Below, in pieces: positions 1 to 10,635 of a stretch of 64,000 nt of DNA. Location of the stretch: the NCBI GenBank assembly GCA_014621425.1, contig JAANBB010000064.1, positions 62,001 through 126,000 of the forward strand. Direction: 5' to 3'. The notes beneath the pieces were generated by a model. That model was given only the letters and a program-made list of their open reading frames with translations. It was not told the origin of the DNA and searched no databases. Each line of letters opens with the position of its first letter. Position 1 is the stretch's first letter. The translations under genes were made by a program, and so were the position numbers. This DNA is from Cylindrodendrum hubeiense. Its lineage: Eukaryota > Ascomycota > Sordariomycetes > Hypocreales > Nectriaceae.

Positions 1-1709
1 ATCGGCAGTGTAAGCGATGACGTGGGCCAACCCGGTTTAAAATAGAATAGAAGTGAATGTGATTAATCAAGGCACACATGACATACTGGTGTTATCTGAG
101 GCAATAATGCCATAAATTGGCCGCGCGCATCCATGGTCCGTTACAGACGCGTTGCATCTGCGCAGTCCGTGAAGGTGGTCTCTCAGTCAATCCGACATCA
201 ATTCGGCTCTCGGCAGTCAGGCAACGTCAGAAGCATGGAAAGTTTCCAGTCTAGCTCGAACATGTGCCAGGTACGGTGCAGGGACGCTGTGGCCTGGCGA
301 CAGTTTCCGGCTCGTGTACGACTGACAGTGTTTCAGTATGAGTAGCCACCGGGGGTTTTGGCGCTTGATCGTCGATTACGGCAATTTTCGGCACTTGAGC
401 CGATGCCAGGTCGTCGAAGGCCCGAGCTGCAATACCGGTCTGTGGAACATGTCACAGGTTTTCGTATTGCCAATGCGGTGCCAAGCTCAACGGTGCTGTC
501 AAGAAATTGTGAAGCCAATGAGAGGCTGTAGTGTTGCATGGTTCGCATGGCTAGTTAAAGTAGCAATCATTATGGTCTGGTCATTCATTTCATTACGCTC
601 CTCAATTCTAAAGTTCGTTAATAAGAATGAAAGTAAATTTGCTGGTGGCTGTGTTCTGGGACTTGGCTAGTTGACGAGTTGTGGGGCGCAGGTGTAGATC
701 TGCTGAACGCTAATCAGGTAACACTCGATCTGGCCCCCTCGAACCTGGTTACACCTGTGTTCTTACTCGTGGAACCTAATTGCACCCTCGACTAGTACAA
801 CTGTGTATTGGCTCGGCTAAACCCACAAAACTGCTAAAGGCTTGCTTCTCGCGACCAAGATATCTTGCCGTTTACTAACCAACCGTCATCTGGAGTGATC
901 GAAGCTACCCTAGAGCTGAGCAACTTGACAACGCCAAGAAACTACGCGCGGACGACTGGGATGTGGGACAACTAAGCTTAATATTCCCACCACTCTATTA
1001 CATCGCGTAAAATAACCTTCTAGTAGTGGCTTGGTATGTAATATATATATGGTTCTCTGCAATAAACTTTTTTTGTACGAGAATTCTGAGTTTGGAAGGA
1101 TTGCGCAGCGAGCACGCGCAACAAGAAACGCATCGGATTCTGCTCAGGCTTAGAATCGAGTCTCAATCTCTCAGGGGCTGGTAGAAGGGTCGGATTTATT
1201 TCGGGCTTATCGGCTCAACGGGGTCGAGAAATGGACTACAAGGGACGTATTGTTACGTCGTCGGAAAGGGATACCATTCGGTTATGGGGTTGTGGAAGAT
1301 TGCTTTTAGTAACGAATGATATGATGCAGGACACGTGAGACCTTTACTGGGGCTATGGTGGCTGCATCGGAGGGCCTGCTCTGTTGGAAGAAGGGGGGTT
1401 GCAACCAGGGGCAAGATGTGTGAGGACGTGGACGTGGACATTATTAATCACATAGAAACTAGCCAACTAGACAACTAGCTAGCTAGTCAACTGTATGTAG
1501 TACGTAGGTTTCCGGTGGATAATGGCAAATTATTGTGAGTACGTACGTCGATACATTATTAGCTGTGGGTGCGCATGTGCTCATTCGATAGTGTTGGATG
1601 CTGAATCGCGTCGATGAACTTTGGAGGGTCAAGGGTCCCCCACTGCTTGGCGCAGGCTGCATGATCGGGTGTCAGACGCCAAGTTTGGGATGGCCGTGTG
1701 GTTCCTTTT

Positions 1710-1744
1710 GGGACCTGAACCTGGGACCTGAACCTGGGACCTGG
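1710..1744. repeat. 13-bp tandem repeat, about 2.7 copies
   Basis: The unit GGGACCTGAACCT occurs twice back to back (1710 and 1723) and a third partial copy starts at 1736. It lies in GC-rich non-coding DNA upstream of the Cas1p gene. No function is evident. Confidence 0.85.
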
Positions 1745-2151
1745 ACCGTCGAATCCTTCGGCGGGAGCATATCTTGGCGTCTCACCCGCATGGAACTCGC
1801 CGTGCGATCGGTCCCGATGGATTGGATCATTGGGTGTCAGACGGATGTTGCGCCGCATTGCCTCGTTCAACCCGACGCTAAAGGCGACTCGAAAAGAGAT
1901 TGGAAGCTCTGAAGGGACCAGTGTCGGATGGTAATGGGATAGCGGGATTGAGCGAGCAGGCTTGAACGAGCAGGCGAGTGGGGATGAAAAGCGGAACAAG
2001 GGGGACTCTGGCATCAGCCCCTTGGACGGGGTACGTATGTCAATCCCAGAACTTGGCCTTGGTCGCTGCTAGCGATAGGCACTGTGTCGGTCCGCGAGCG
2101 GCGCCAGGAGGTTTGGCGGTGATTGATTCCTGGTTGATTCCACCACTGGGC

Positions 2152-2235
2152 GACGGAAACTAGCTGCTGGGCGGCGGGATCTCGGTGCTAGGTGACGGAA
2201 ACTGGCTACTGGGCGGTGGGATCTTGATGCTGGGC
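2152..2235. repeat. 42-bp imperfect tandem duplication
   Basis: Two copies of a 42-bp unit starting at 2152 and 2194, both beginning GACGGAAACT and containing CTGGGCGG and GGGATCT, differ at only a few positions. Non-coding context. Confidence 0.8.
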
Positions 2236-4171
2236 GCGGATCTGACTACGGTATGGGACAGTATGGGGCACAGATTGGCGCGAGGTGGCCACCATCGAGG
2301 GGTTTCGCGGGTGTCTGAGAACTGGCCAGACATGGGCTGCAGGCCTTCCAGGGCTGGGAATAGCGTGAGAATAACACGATGAGAGATTGAGATGCAGACC
2401 CGGCAGGCCACATCCCGTTCGGCACGACGGACGCCCTATCGACGGAGCACGACGGACGGATACGCGGATGGACGGGGAGTTGGGCAACGAGGACGCATGG
2501 GGCTCAGCATCAACAGATAGACAGATATCCAGCCCTTCCGGCTCGCAACCGCCAACGGACGCAGTTGATGGGCGAGTTGCGTGGCGCCGACGCGCGGCGA
2601 CAGTCTGATGATTGCGTCGATGGGGGACTGGGAACCAAGAAGCGGGAGAAAAAGAGGAGCCTGCTCCACCGGCGGCTCGCTGAAGGGCTCTGGTGGGGAG
2701 CGATGGGCTGGAGATTCACAGCCAGCAGGAGCCGGCAGGGAGCAGCGGGCGAATAGCGTTCGGCATCGGGGGCGATGAGGCAATATGAGCGTCGTGGAAG
2801 CATTGCGCGGCCTTGGGTGAATCAATCTCGAAGGTTGAGGTCTTGCAGCGCCGGCGACAGCATACGCGTTGCCTCGGGTCTCTGGCGCCGCCCGCTGGGG
2901 CTTGCATGGACACTGTGGCGTTTGCGTGGGAGGGACGAGTTCCGCTATTGGCGCCGGCTAGCTATTCACGGGCACCTGGCATGTCGTGGGAATGCGTCGC
3001 AGCACGGTGCCATTAATCCGCGGTGGTGGAGACTCGATGCCAGCTACAGATCAGACAGAAGTCAGAAGACAGAAGAAGCCTGCCAAGAGACGCCAGCCGC
3101 GAGCGAGAGGCGCTGAGACGGCGTCCCATTTACACCCATCCCGCACCATGCGCAATCGCCCTGTGACGAGCGAGGGCTTCCGGCGAGCTTCCAGTGCAGG
3201 CTAGCGGGGCTGGTTAGCGGTCCCCCGCTGCAGCTGGGTGGCGCCGTCGGGCCTCTCGTTGAGGGAGGTCGACGCCATGACGGACATGGCGCTGCGATGC
3301 ACGCGGTGGAGGGTTACTTGGCGTGTGCGCCGATCCAAGGTCAGTCGAGGGTGCAGCTCAGCTCAGGGGGAGATGGGGTGCTGAGCATACATCTGTATAT
3401 CTGGTTGACTGAGCCGGGTTGATTGGGCTGGCATTCACTTCCTCAAAAGGCCCCGGCGTCTGCACTCGCGTCTCAGGGCACGAAAGACCGGGGGCGGGCA
3501 TCGGCTGTGTTTGAGACAGCCGTGAGACGGCGACCAGGCGACCGTGTTAATCTGCGAGCTAGTGTCGCACAAGCCCCGAGACAAACGTGGAGAGAAGCTT
3601 GTTTCCGTCCAGACACCGGCCGCACACACAAGCCTTGGGCCATGGGACACACGACATATAGCCGGGATGTGAGGGTCCCCGAGCAGGGGGCGGAGAGAGG
3701 TGCTCCGGGGATGGGAGGGTGGCCCCGCCGGCGAGGGTGCGACGGCGACGCCCCCGTGGCCTGTTGAGCGCAAACTCGGCGGGGAGGGTGCGCTGCGGGC
3801 GCTGGTTGTTCAGTGGTTCAGTGAGCGGCTCAGTGATTCACAGATTCAACCCGCTTTGTTTTGGCTGCTGTTTTGGCTGATGTTTTGGCGACGGTTTGGG
3901 GCTTGGCGTTTGATCCCGTCGCCTGTCACCGTTGGTTCGTCGCGCAGCGCTTCCAGGGCACTCGGGGCCCCTGCGCCGCCTGTGCTCGATCCGGAAATAG
4001 GTGCCACCCTCGCTGGGCCCCGCCCGCCCACACCAGTGCCCACTTCGGGCTCCGCCGCTGGTTCGCAGGTCCCCTTCCAGCGCGCGTCGTGGTCCCCTGG
4101 TCCCCCAGCAGTGGGAGTAGCTAGCGCCTGCGCTGCAGTCCACAGCGCCACAGCGGGTGGCTCGTCCTTGG

Positions 4172-4212
4172 AACACACGCACACACGCACACTCGCTCAC
4201 ACACACTCCCTG
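4172..4212. repeat. CA-rich microsatellite
   Basis: Interrupted ACAC/CACTC tract in the leader region of the Cas1p gene, a simple-sequence repeat. Confidence 0.8.
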
Positions 4213-4890
4213 CAGAACACACGCTTGTCTAATCTGTACGGAGCAGGTTGTTTGCTTGCTCGTCGTCATCCCTGACCGGGTTTGTGGTATTTGCGTCTCG
4301 ACGAGAGCTGCACAGTCCAGCTGCACCGTCGCTACCGTGCTCGTGCTGTACCTGCTAATTGTACCCGCTACTGTCCCGCCCACTGTACGTCCTACTGTAC
4401 GGAGCACGCACCTGCCAGCTCTCCTGTTTCCTTTTTGACCTGGCCTCCCCCACCATCATGTCTCCCGCTACTGCCGTTTCCATCGCAGCCCTCGGCTTTC
4501 GTTTCCTTCCCTCCCGTCGACTGTGCCGTTGACTGTCCCGCGGCTCTTCCTTTGCTGCGCCGTTTTCTTTCTCCATATTCGCATCCTTGATACACTCGCT
4601 TTTCCCTCCCGTAGCATTGGACGACCCATCCGTGCTCTCGTGGTTTCACCTGTCAGCGCTGGATCCGACTGCCTGGTACCATCGCGCCAACCGCTCCTGC
4701 CGCTGCTGCTTTTAGATCGAACGCCCCGATCTCGCCACAGCCTCTAGTGGCGCCTCCCGCACGCCGGCCATCGATCAACATCGCGACATCTCGACATTTA
4801 CCAAGTCGCCCGCATTGTCGCTTCTTGCTCTGTCGGCCTCAGTCGAGACTTGGGATTCTCTCACCTCGCACCTAATCTCACCTGGCCAAG

Positions 4891-7585
4891 ATGCTTAACT
4901 CACAACCCGCCTGGGCCCTGCTCGGCCGCGTCCTCCCCGTCTCCTTCGCCATCATCCTCCTCCTCGCCGTTCTCCTCGAGAGCCTCGCCACAAACGACGA
5001 CCCCTACCGATGCCGAGCCCTCCTAAATAACGGCAGCTGGATCCACGAGCCCGACGAGCATGGCGACCGCAGGCCCTTTGACAACTGGCAACCCGACGGC
5101 TGCATGCTGCGCACTTACACCAAGGAGGACATCCACACCTGCTTCGGCGATCGATACATGGTCTTTTCCGGCGACTCAACCACTCGACAGGTCTTTTGGG
5201 CCATGGCTCGCCTGGTAAGTACTGCCCTTCCTACGTTGCTGGCATCTGCATTCTCTCGTTTCTTGTTGCGCCAGACACCCCGCTAACAGTCACAGCTGGA
5301 TCGTGACAAGGCCAACCACGGCCGTGACACTGCCCCGATTCACGACAGCTATGACATGGAATTCGACGGCATCCGCATCAAGCAGGTCTGGAACCCTTTC
5401 CTCGAGACTGGAACCCTCAACCCCAATCTTACCCACGAGCTCAACCTCTTTTCCCAAGAGAAGCACCACCCCGTTCCAATTGAGGAGCAAAAGGGTGCCG
5501 GCCTCATCATGCTCGGCGCTGGCAGCTGGTATGTCCTCACCTTGGAGGCGCCCGAGTCCCTCACCGAGTTCCAAGTCGCCTTCGACAACGTCACCGACCT
5601 CCTCCACCTCCAGGACATGCCCACCTTTGGCACCTCGCCCATGGATCCTATTGACGGCGTTGGCAACGAGATTTTTGTTGCCCCCATCGCAGTACCTTTC
5701 TACGACGACCTTCCTGGATACCGCACTGGTCCCCACGGCATCCACAAGGGTGAGGTCGAGGCCCAGGACGTCTACCTCCGCGAGGCCGAGGCTGAGCGAA
5801 ACTTCCGCCTCCTCGGATCTTTCCCCGAGCTGTCCCGCGACCAGCCCGAGGCCATGGTCGACCGTACCATCACCGGATTCCACGTCATTGACTCTGTCGC
5901 CGAGATCAAGGCCCAGATCCTCCTCAACCTGCGTTGCAATGCCAAGCTCGACAAGCTCGAGGGCTATCCCTACAACAAGACGTGCTGCACCGACTACGGT
6001 TCTCCCACCCTGGTTCAGACCATCATTGTGGGCGTGACCGTCCTCTACGTCATGCTCTGTGTCGTTCTGGATTCCATCAACATCGTCCAAGGCTCCGAGC
6101 CTACCCGCAACCCAATCCTCACCCTCAAGGTTGGCATCTTTGCCGCGGCTCTGCTCTTCTGCTACTTTGCCGATCGTACCCACCTCTTCGCCAAGGGCAA
6201 CAAAGAGCTTGCTAACAAAGAGTTCATTACCCTTGTGGCTCTCGGCTTTATCCTCCTCCTTGTCACCATCCGCAAGACGCAGCCTCGCCAATCGCGTACC
6301 CCGGCCGCCCCCGTCACCGCCACCGTCAAGGAGGATGCTGGAATTCTTTCGCGCGACCAGACTGAGGAGTGGAAGGGATGGATGCAGGCCGTGATTCTCA
6401 TCTACCACTGGACCGGTGCCTCGGTGCATCTCGGCATCTACATGTTTGTCCGCTTGCTTGTTGCTTCTTACCTCTTCCAGACCGGATATGGACATACCAT
6501 TTACTTCCTGGCTAAGAAGGACTTTTCCTTCCGCCGCGTCGCCGCCGTCATGCTGCGACTCAACATCCTCAGTTGCGTCCTCCCCTACGTCATGAACACC
6601 GACTACATGTTCTACTACTTCGCCCCCCTCGTCAGCTACTGGTTCGTCATCGTCTACCTCACCATGGCCATTGGCTCCCAGTACAACGACAACTCCAAGG
6701 CGGTTCTCTCTAAAATTGCAATCGCCCTCGTCCTCAACTACGTCATCATGGAATGGAGTCCCGTCACCAGCTGGATCTTTTCCATCCTCCAGACCGTCTT
6801 CCGCATCCAATGGAACCTCCACGAGTGGGAATTCCGCGTCGGCCTCGACGGCATCGTTGTGTTTGTCGGCATGCTCGCAGGCCTCGTCCAACAGCGAATC
6901 CAGCGCGACACCTCCTGGCTCACCAGCTACAAGACTGCCATTGTGCCCGCACTCATCGCCATCGGTGGTTATGCCACTGCCGAGTACCACTTCGAGGCCA
7001 AGCAGGATTACAACCGATTCCACCCCTTCATGTCCTTCCTACCGATTCTGGGCTTCATCATTCTGCGAAACGCTTTCACACCCCTACGAAACTACTACTC
7101 GACTGCCATGGCATGGCTGGGCCGTTGTTCTCTCGAGACCTTTATCCTCCAGTACCATATCTACCTGGCCGCTGACACCAAGGGTGTTATTCTCCTCGAC
7201 ATCTTCAGGGGCGGCGACGGCAGCCTCTTTGGCGACCGGTGGAGAGACTTGGCCATCGTTGTGCCCATTTTCATCTGGCTCAGCCACTGCGTTGCCGAGG
7301 CTTCTGTGATTATCGTCAAGATGATGACGGATAAGCCCCGTGAGACGGCCTATGATGAGGAGGATGAGGAATTGAAGATTATCGAGCCCTCATGGGGCGG
7401 CTACAGCCTTCTTCAGGGTCACAAGCTTGACCGCATCTCTCGATTCTGCAAGTCGGTGGGATCGGATCTGCGGATGCAGGTGGCAGTCATGGTGGGAGCC
7501 ATGTGGCTGCTTAACTGGGTAAGTTGTCTCTAAAATTCCACTCGCCACTCGGCAACATCGCTAACCATTTTCTCAGTTGTATTAA
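4891..7585 (+). CDS. Cas1p-family membrane O-acetyltransferase
   Basis: Predicted 851-residue protein from three exons (4891-5214, 5296-7518, 7577-7585), all phase 0 with GTAAGT donors. The ATG at 4891 sits in a good context (CCAAGATG). An N-terminal membrane anchor (about residues 10-30) is followed by a lumenal SGNH/PC-esterase-like part with the motif FSGDSTTRQ near residue 90. The second half is a series of hydrophobic segments typical of the Cas1p 10-TM acyltransferase domain. Families of this architecture (cryptococcal Cas1p, animal CASD1) O-acetylate glycans in the Golgi. The final exon adds only two codons (LY) before TAA, and reading through the donor instead would stop almost at once. 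The exact glycan substrate is not known. The gene stands alone, with no operon-like neighbour. Confidence 0.9.
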
Positions 7586-8082
7586 AATACGAACCTTTCG
7601 TTGTCTGTAAAAAATAACCATTGTCCTTTGCGCAGGGGTGTCTTTGTCCTTTACCTAGAACGGCGCATGACGGAGAAGGCGGCTATTCCTTCCTAGAACA
7701 CTGTCTTCATTATTAAAACTCAGCGGGTTTAGAATTATACTCAGTTACGAAACTTGTCATGGTATCCATGCAAGTCACAGACGCAATATTGCGCAGCATC
7801 ATGTTTTATTTATCTTGTTCAATCAAACTACTTTAAGAAAGAAAGAAATGTTATATATAAACGCGCGTGATGTTGAAATGGGCACTTGTGTAGATCTCAA
7901 GCACTATCGAAGCAACCCCACGGTTGACGCTGATAGTTAACTCAACTTGCAAAGCATTTGGCCTCAGGCATCCACGACTGCAGCCTGCCAGTCTGTCAGG
8001 CAGCAAAGCTCATGCCCGCCTTGGCTTAACTAACGATTGCATGATTCAGATTTCTACAAGCAAGAGATATTCAGATACAACG
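7586..8082. other. Intergenic spacer between Cas1p and HET genes
   Basis: AT-rich 3' flank and promoter DNA with a TATATAAA element near 7853. An open frame extends upstream of the HET start (ATG-less, from 7924) but its sequence is unlike HET N-termini. I see no gene in it. Confidence 0.6.
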
Positions 8083-9939
8083 ATGGTCTACGGACCGTTG
8101 AGTTCGGATAATCGTGAGTTTCGGCTCTTATCTTTGCTACCGGGAGCTTTGGCCGACGAAATCCGCTGCCAACTGCACATCGCTTCCTTGGACGATAGCC
8201 CGTCGTATGAAGCCTTGTCTTACACGTGGGGCTCCCTGGACCATGAAGCCCCCATTTATCTCAATGGCCGACCCTGGACTGTGACGGCCAATCTTGAGAG
8301 TGCGCTGCGCCGGTTAAGACGAGGGGACGGGGCGCCGCGGACGCTTTGGGTCGATGCGCTCTGTATCAACCAAAACGACATTGCCGAGCGCGGCCAGCAA
8401 GTCGGTATCATGATGCATGTATATGCTAGTGCATACGATGTGCTGGTGTGGCTCGGTGAATGGACGCCAGCCGGCGGTGCTCATGGCCAGTTGCGCCAGG
8501 CCATCTCGCAAGTTTTCGACGGCATTGGCCAGCTTGCCGACGGCGAACACCTCAAAGCAATTGCGCTGTTTGCGCCGTTTTTGGCAGACTCAGCGTCCGT
8601 TGATTCGCATCTCCGCGATGAAATGCTGTCCGCATTACAGTTCGTCATGAACAACCCCTACTGGGACCGAGCATGGGTCGTCCAGGAAACGGCCGTCGCC
8701 AGCCATGCTACCGTGCTATGCGGAGAGTTCTCAGCCGAGTTTGACGACTTTCTCTCGGCGGCGGTGGATTATGCCAAGCACATCACCTCAGATTGTTGTT
8801 TCGCAGCCCACTCCAAGCTCCCCAAGCAGATATCTACCTCCGTGTTCCGCTTCGCCGCGCTCACCAAATTGGTGGATAATGTTCGCGACCGGTTCAGGGG
8901 AGACGCCGGGCCTTTGTTGACGCTGTGGGAACTCCTCTATACGTTCCGCTCCAGACACTCGACCGATCCCAGGGATAAGGTATATGCTTTTTCCGGGCTA
9001 GTTACGGAGCTGACCGGTGAGCCGCTTCCAATCGACTACTCCCTTGACACAGTCCAGCTATTCAAAGACGTTGCGTTCAGAATGATCAAGGACATGGGAA
9101 ATCTGAGCGTGCTCGCTTCCACTGGGACAAACCCAGGCGTCTCGCCTCTGCCTTCATGGGCCCCGGACTGGACGTGTTACCAGCACACAGACGCGATTTT
9201 CGAAGATGACACAATCCCTCAAACGGTCTACTCCGCGGCTGGTCAGACGTCTCCCAAGCCAGCTATTATTGACAAGTCTATCCTTGCCTTGTCGGGAGTC
9301 AAGATTGACGTGGTATCTGAGGCGATACCCCCGGGAGCCAACGTCCAGGAGACATTGCGTGACTGGCATGCCAAGGCGACCTCGATATGGGGTAGTGCCC
9401 AGGATGGCGCAGCGCGGTATGAGAGTACCGGCGGCTGGGAGGATGCCTTCTTGCGGACTTCCATCCGTGACGTCGTAGTACAAATACGCCAGCTGGAGGA
9501 CGACGGCAATTTGCTAACCACGTCCTGGCGAAGCGCTCAGCCAGAGGACATTACTGCCTTTGAAGGCCTAATATCGAAACTAGATCAAGACGCACCGCCT
9601 GTATTCCCGATCCAATGGGAACAGGCTAGGGAGCACGAGCTGTGGCTTTCACTCGCCCTGACGACGGGCCCGACGCTGAGTTTCTTTGCAACGACGAGCA
9701 TGTACATGGGCATCGGCCCGAATGCGATGCGCGCTGGCGACGAGGTCTGGGTGCTGATGGGATCTCCGTTTCCGTTTGTTCTCCGAAATACTGAGGGGAA
9801 GGACCCGGCTGGAGGGAAAATGGAGTTGCGCTCTGTGGTGGGGCCGTGCTATCTGCATGGTGTTATGAAAGGGGAGGCTGTAAGGGATGGGGATGCTCTC
9901 GGAGGTTTAGAAGACATGCAGATGGTTGGGTTGGTTTAG
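8083..9939 (+). CDS. HET-domain (heterokaryon incompatibility) protein
   Basis: Single-exon gene, 618 residues from the ATG at 8083. I chose this start because HET proteins usually begin a short distance before the R-L-L-x-L-x-P-G segment, which here is at residues 13-21. The HET core follows: YEALSYTWG, then TLWVDALCINQND, then VYASAYDVLVWLGEW. The rest resembles the usual HET C-terminal region, including RHSTDPRDKVYAFSGL and PSWAPDWT. HET proteins trigger cell death on fusion of unlike fungal individuals and occur in large polymorphic families. The partner locus cannot be named. A broken LysM gene begins a few bases after its stop. Confidence 0.93.
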   Translation: MVYGPLSSDNREFRLLSLLPGALADEIRCQLHIASLDDSPSYEALSYTWGSLDHEAPIYLNGRPWTVTANLESALRRLRRGDGAPRTLWVDALCINQNDIAERGQQVGIMMHVYASAYDVLVWLGEWTPAGGAHGQLRQAISQVFDGIGQLADGEHLKAIALFAPFLADSASVDSHLRDEMLSALQFVMNNPYWDRAWVVQETAVASHATVLCGEFSAEFDDFLSAAVDYAKHITSDCCFAAHSKLPKQISTSVFRFAALTKLVDNVRDRFRGDAGPLLTLWELLYTFRSRHSTDPRDKVYAFSGLVTELTGEPLPIDYSLDTVQLFKDVAFRMIKDMGNLSVLASTGTNPGVSPLPSWAPDWTCYQHTDAIFEDDTIPQTVYSAAGQTSPKPAIIDKSILALSGVKIDVVSEAIPPGANVQETLRDWHAKATSIWGSAQDGAARYESTGGWEDAFLRTSIRDVVVQIRQLEDDGNLLTTSWRSAQPEDITAFEGLISKLDQDAPPVFPIQWEQAREHELWLSLALTTGPTLSFFATTSMYMGIGPNAMRAGDEVWVLMGSPFPFVLRNTEGKDPAGGKMELRSVVGPCYLHGVMKGEAVRDGDALGGLEDMQMVGLV

Positions 9940-9945
9940 CAGGAC

Positions 9946-10542
9946 CCATATCCTTATCTACGGAGTCATATTGCAAACTCCCCTTCGCTACGTTCTATTC
10001 ATGGAATCCCTTTGTGGGCAGCGGTTGTAATTATTTACTAGTTGACGATTACGTTCGTGTGAGTATCATCGGCTGGAAACCCCCACCACAACGACAACGA
10101 AGGTCACCACGCCAGCCAATGGCATTGCGGCACCCACCCCTATACAGACCGGAATGATCAAAAGCTGCAATAAGTTTTCTTTAGTTAAGTCTACGACCAC
10201 TTGCGCGTCAATCCAGGACTACTACAAAACCACTCTAGCCCAATTGACATCCTGGAACCCGGCAATCGGCTTAAAATGCACTGCGCTATGGGTGGATAAT
10301 TATGTTTGCGTTGGTATTATTGGGCAAACGACACCAACCAAACCAGGTGACGGCGTCCAATCTCCATCTCCTATCCAAACCGATATGACAAAGAGTTGTA
10401 AGAAATTTCATCTCGTTCAAACTGCCACAACTTGCGCTTCGATTCAAAAATACTACAAAATCACGATGACGCAGCTGGCAAAGTGGAACCTTGCTATAAG
10501 TGTACAGCGTGGGCGAAATATTATGTTTGTGTTGGTATTTAG
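9946..10542 (+). pseudogene. LysM-domain protein, 5'-truncated and frameshifted
   Basis: Three LysM-like modules can be read only by changing frame. The first (WNPFVGSGC, LLVDDYV) lies in one frame to about 10078. The linker (ETPTTTTTKVTTPANG) and the second module (CNKFSLVKSTTTCASIQDYY, WNPAIG, NYVCVGI) continue in another. The third (CKKFHLVQTATTCASIQ, WNLAIS) needs another shift near 10503 to end in TAWAKYYVCVGI and a stop. No splice sites explain the shifts, and there is no start codon or signal peptide, because the HET gene ends immediately upstream. Intact relatives are secreted chitin-binding LysM proteins. Non-functional as it stands, unless the shifts are sequence errors. Confidence 0.8.
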
Positions 10543-10635
10543 CTAGATGCGGTAGAGAAGGTAGAATCTTTCTGTATTAAAGATCTAATGGAGTCCCGAA
10601 GTCACCCCCCGGAATCTCTTATCGCGATGCATAAA

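Larger units (their letters stand above)
1..4890. other. Long intergenic / leader region without a recognisable gene
   Basis: No stretch here gives a protein I recognise on either strand. About 1-1500 is of average composition. About 1500-4400 is GC-rich, which keeps many frames open by chance, so open frames of 60-190 codons here carry little weight. About 4400-4880 is strongly pyrimidine-rich (runs of CCT, TTTC, CTC), as in fungal promoters and 5' leaders, and leads into the Cas1p gene start. Small tandem repeats are listed separately. Part of this stretch may be a long 5' UTR. Confidence 0.6.

Noticed and set aside
1500..4400. Many open frames of 60-190 codons in GC-rich DNA
   Set aside because: They overlap on both strands, have no family resemblance, no convincing splice structure, and are expected by chance at this GC content.
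5290..7023. 577-codon open frame antisense to the Cas1p gene
   Set aside because: Shadow frame caused by codon bias of the real gene; the protein is a low-complexity Glu/Gly/Asp/Val-rich sequence.
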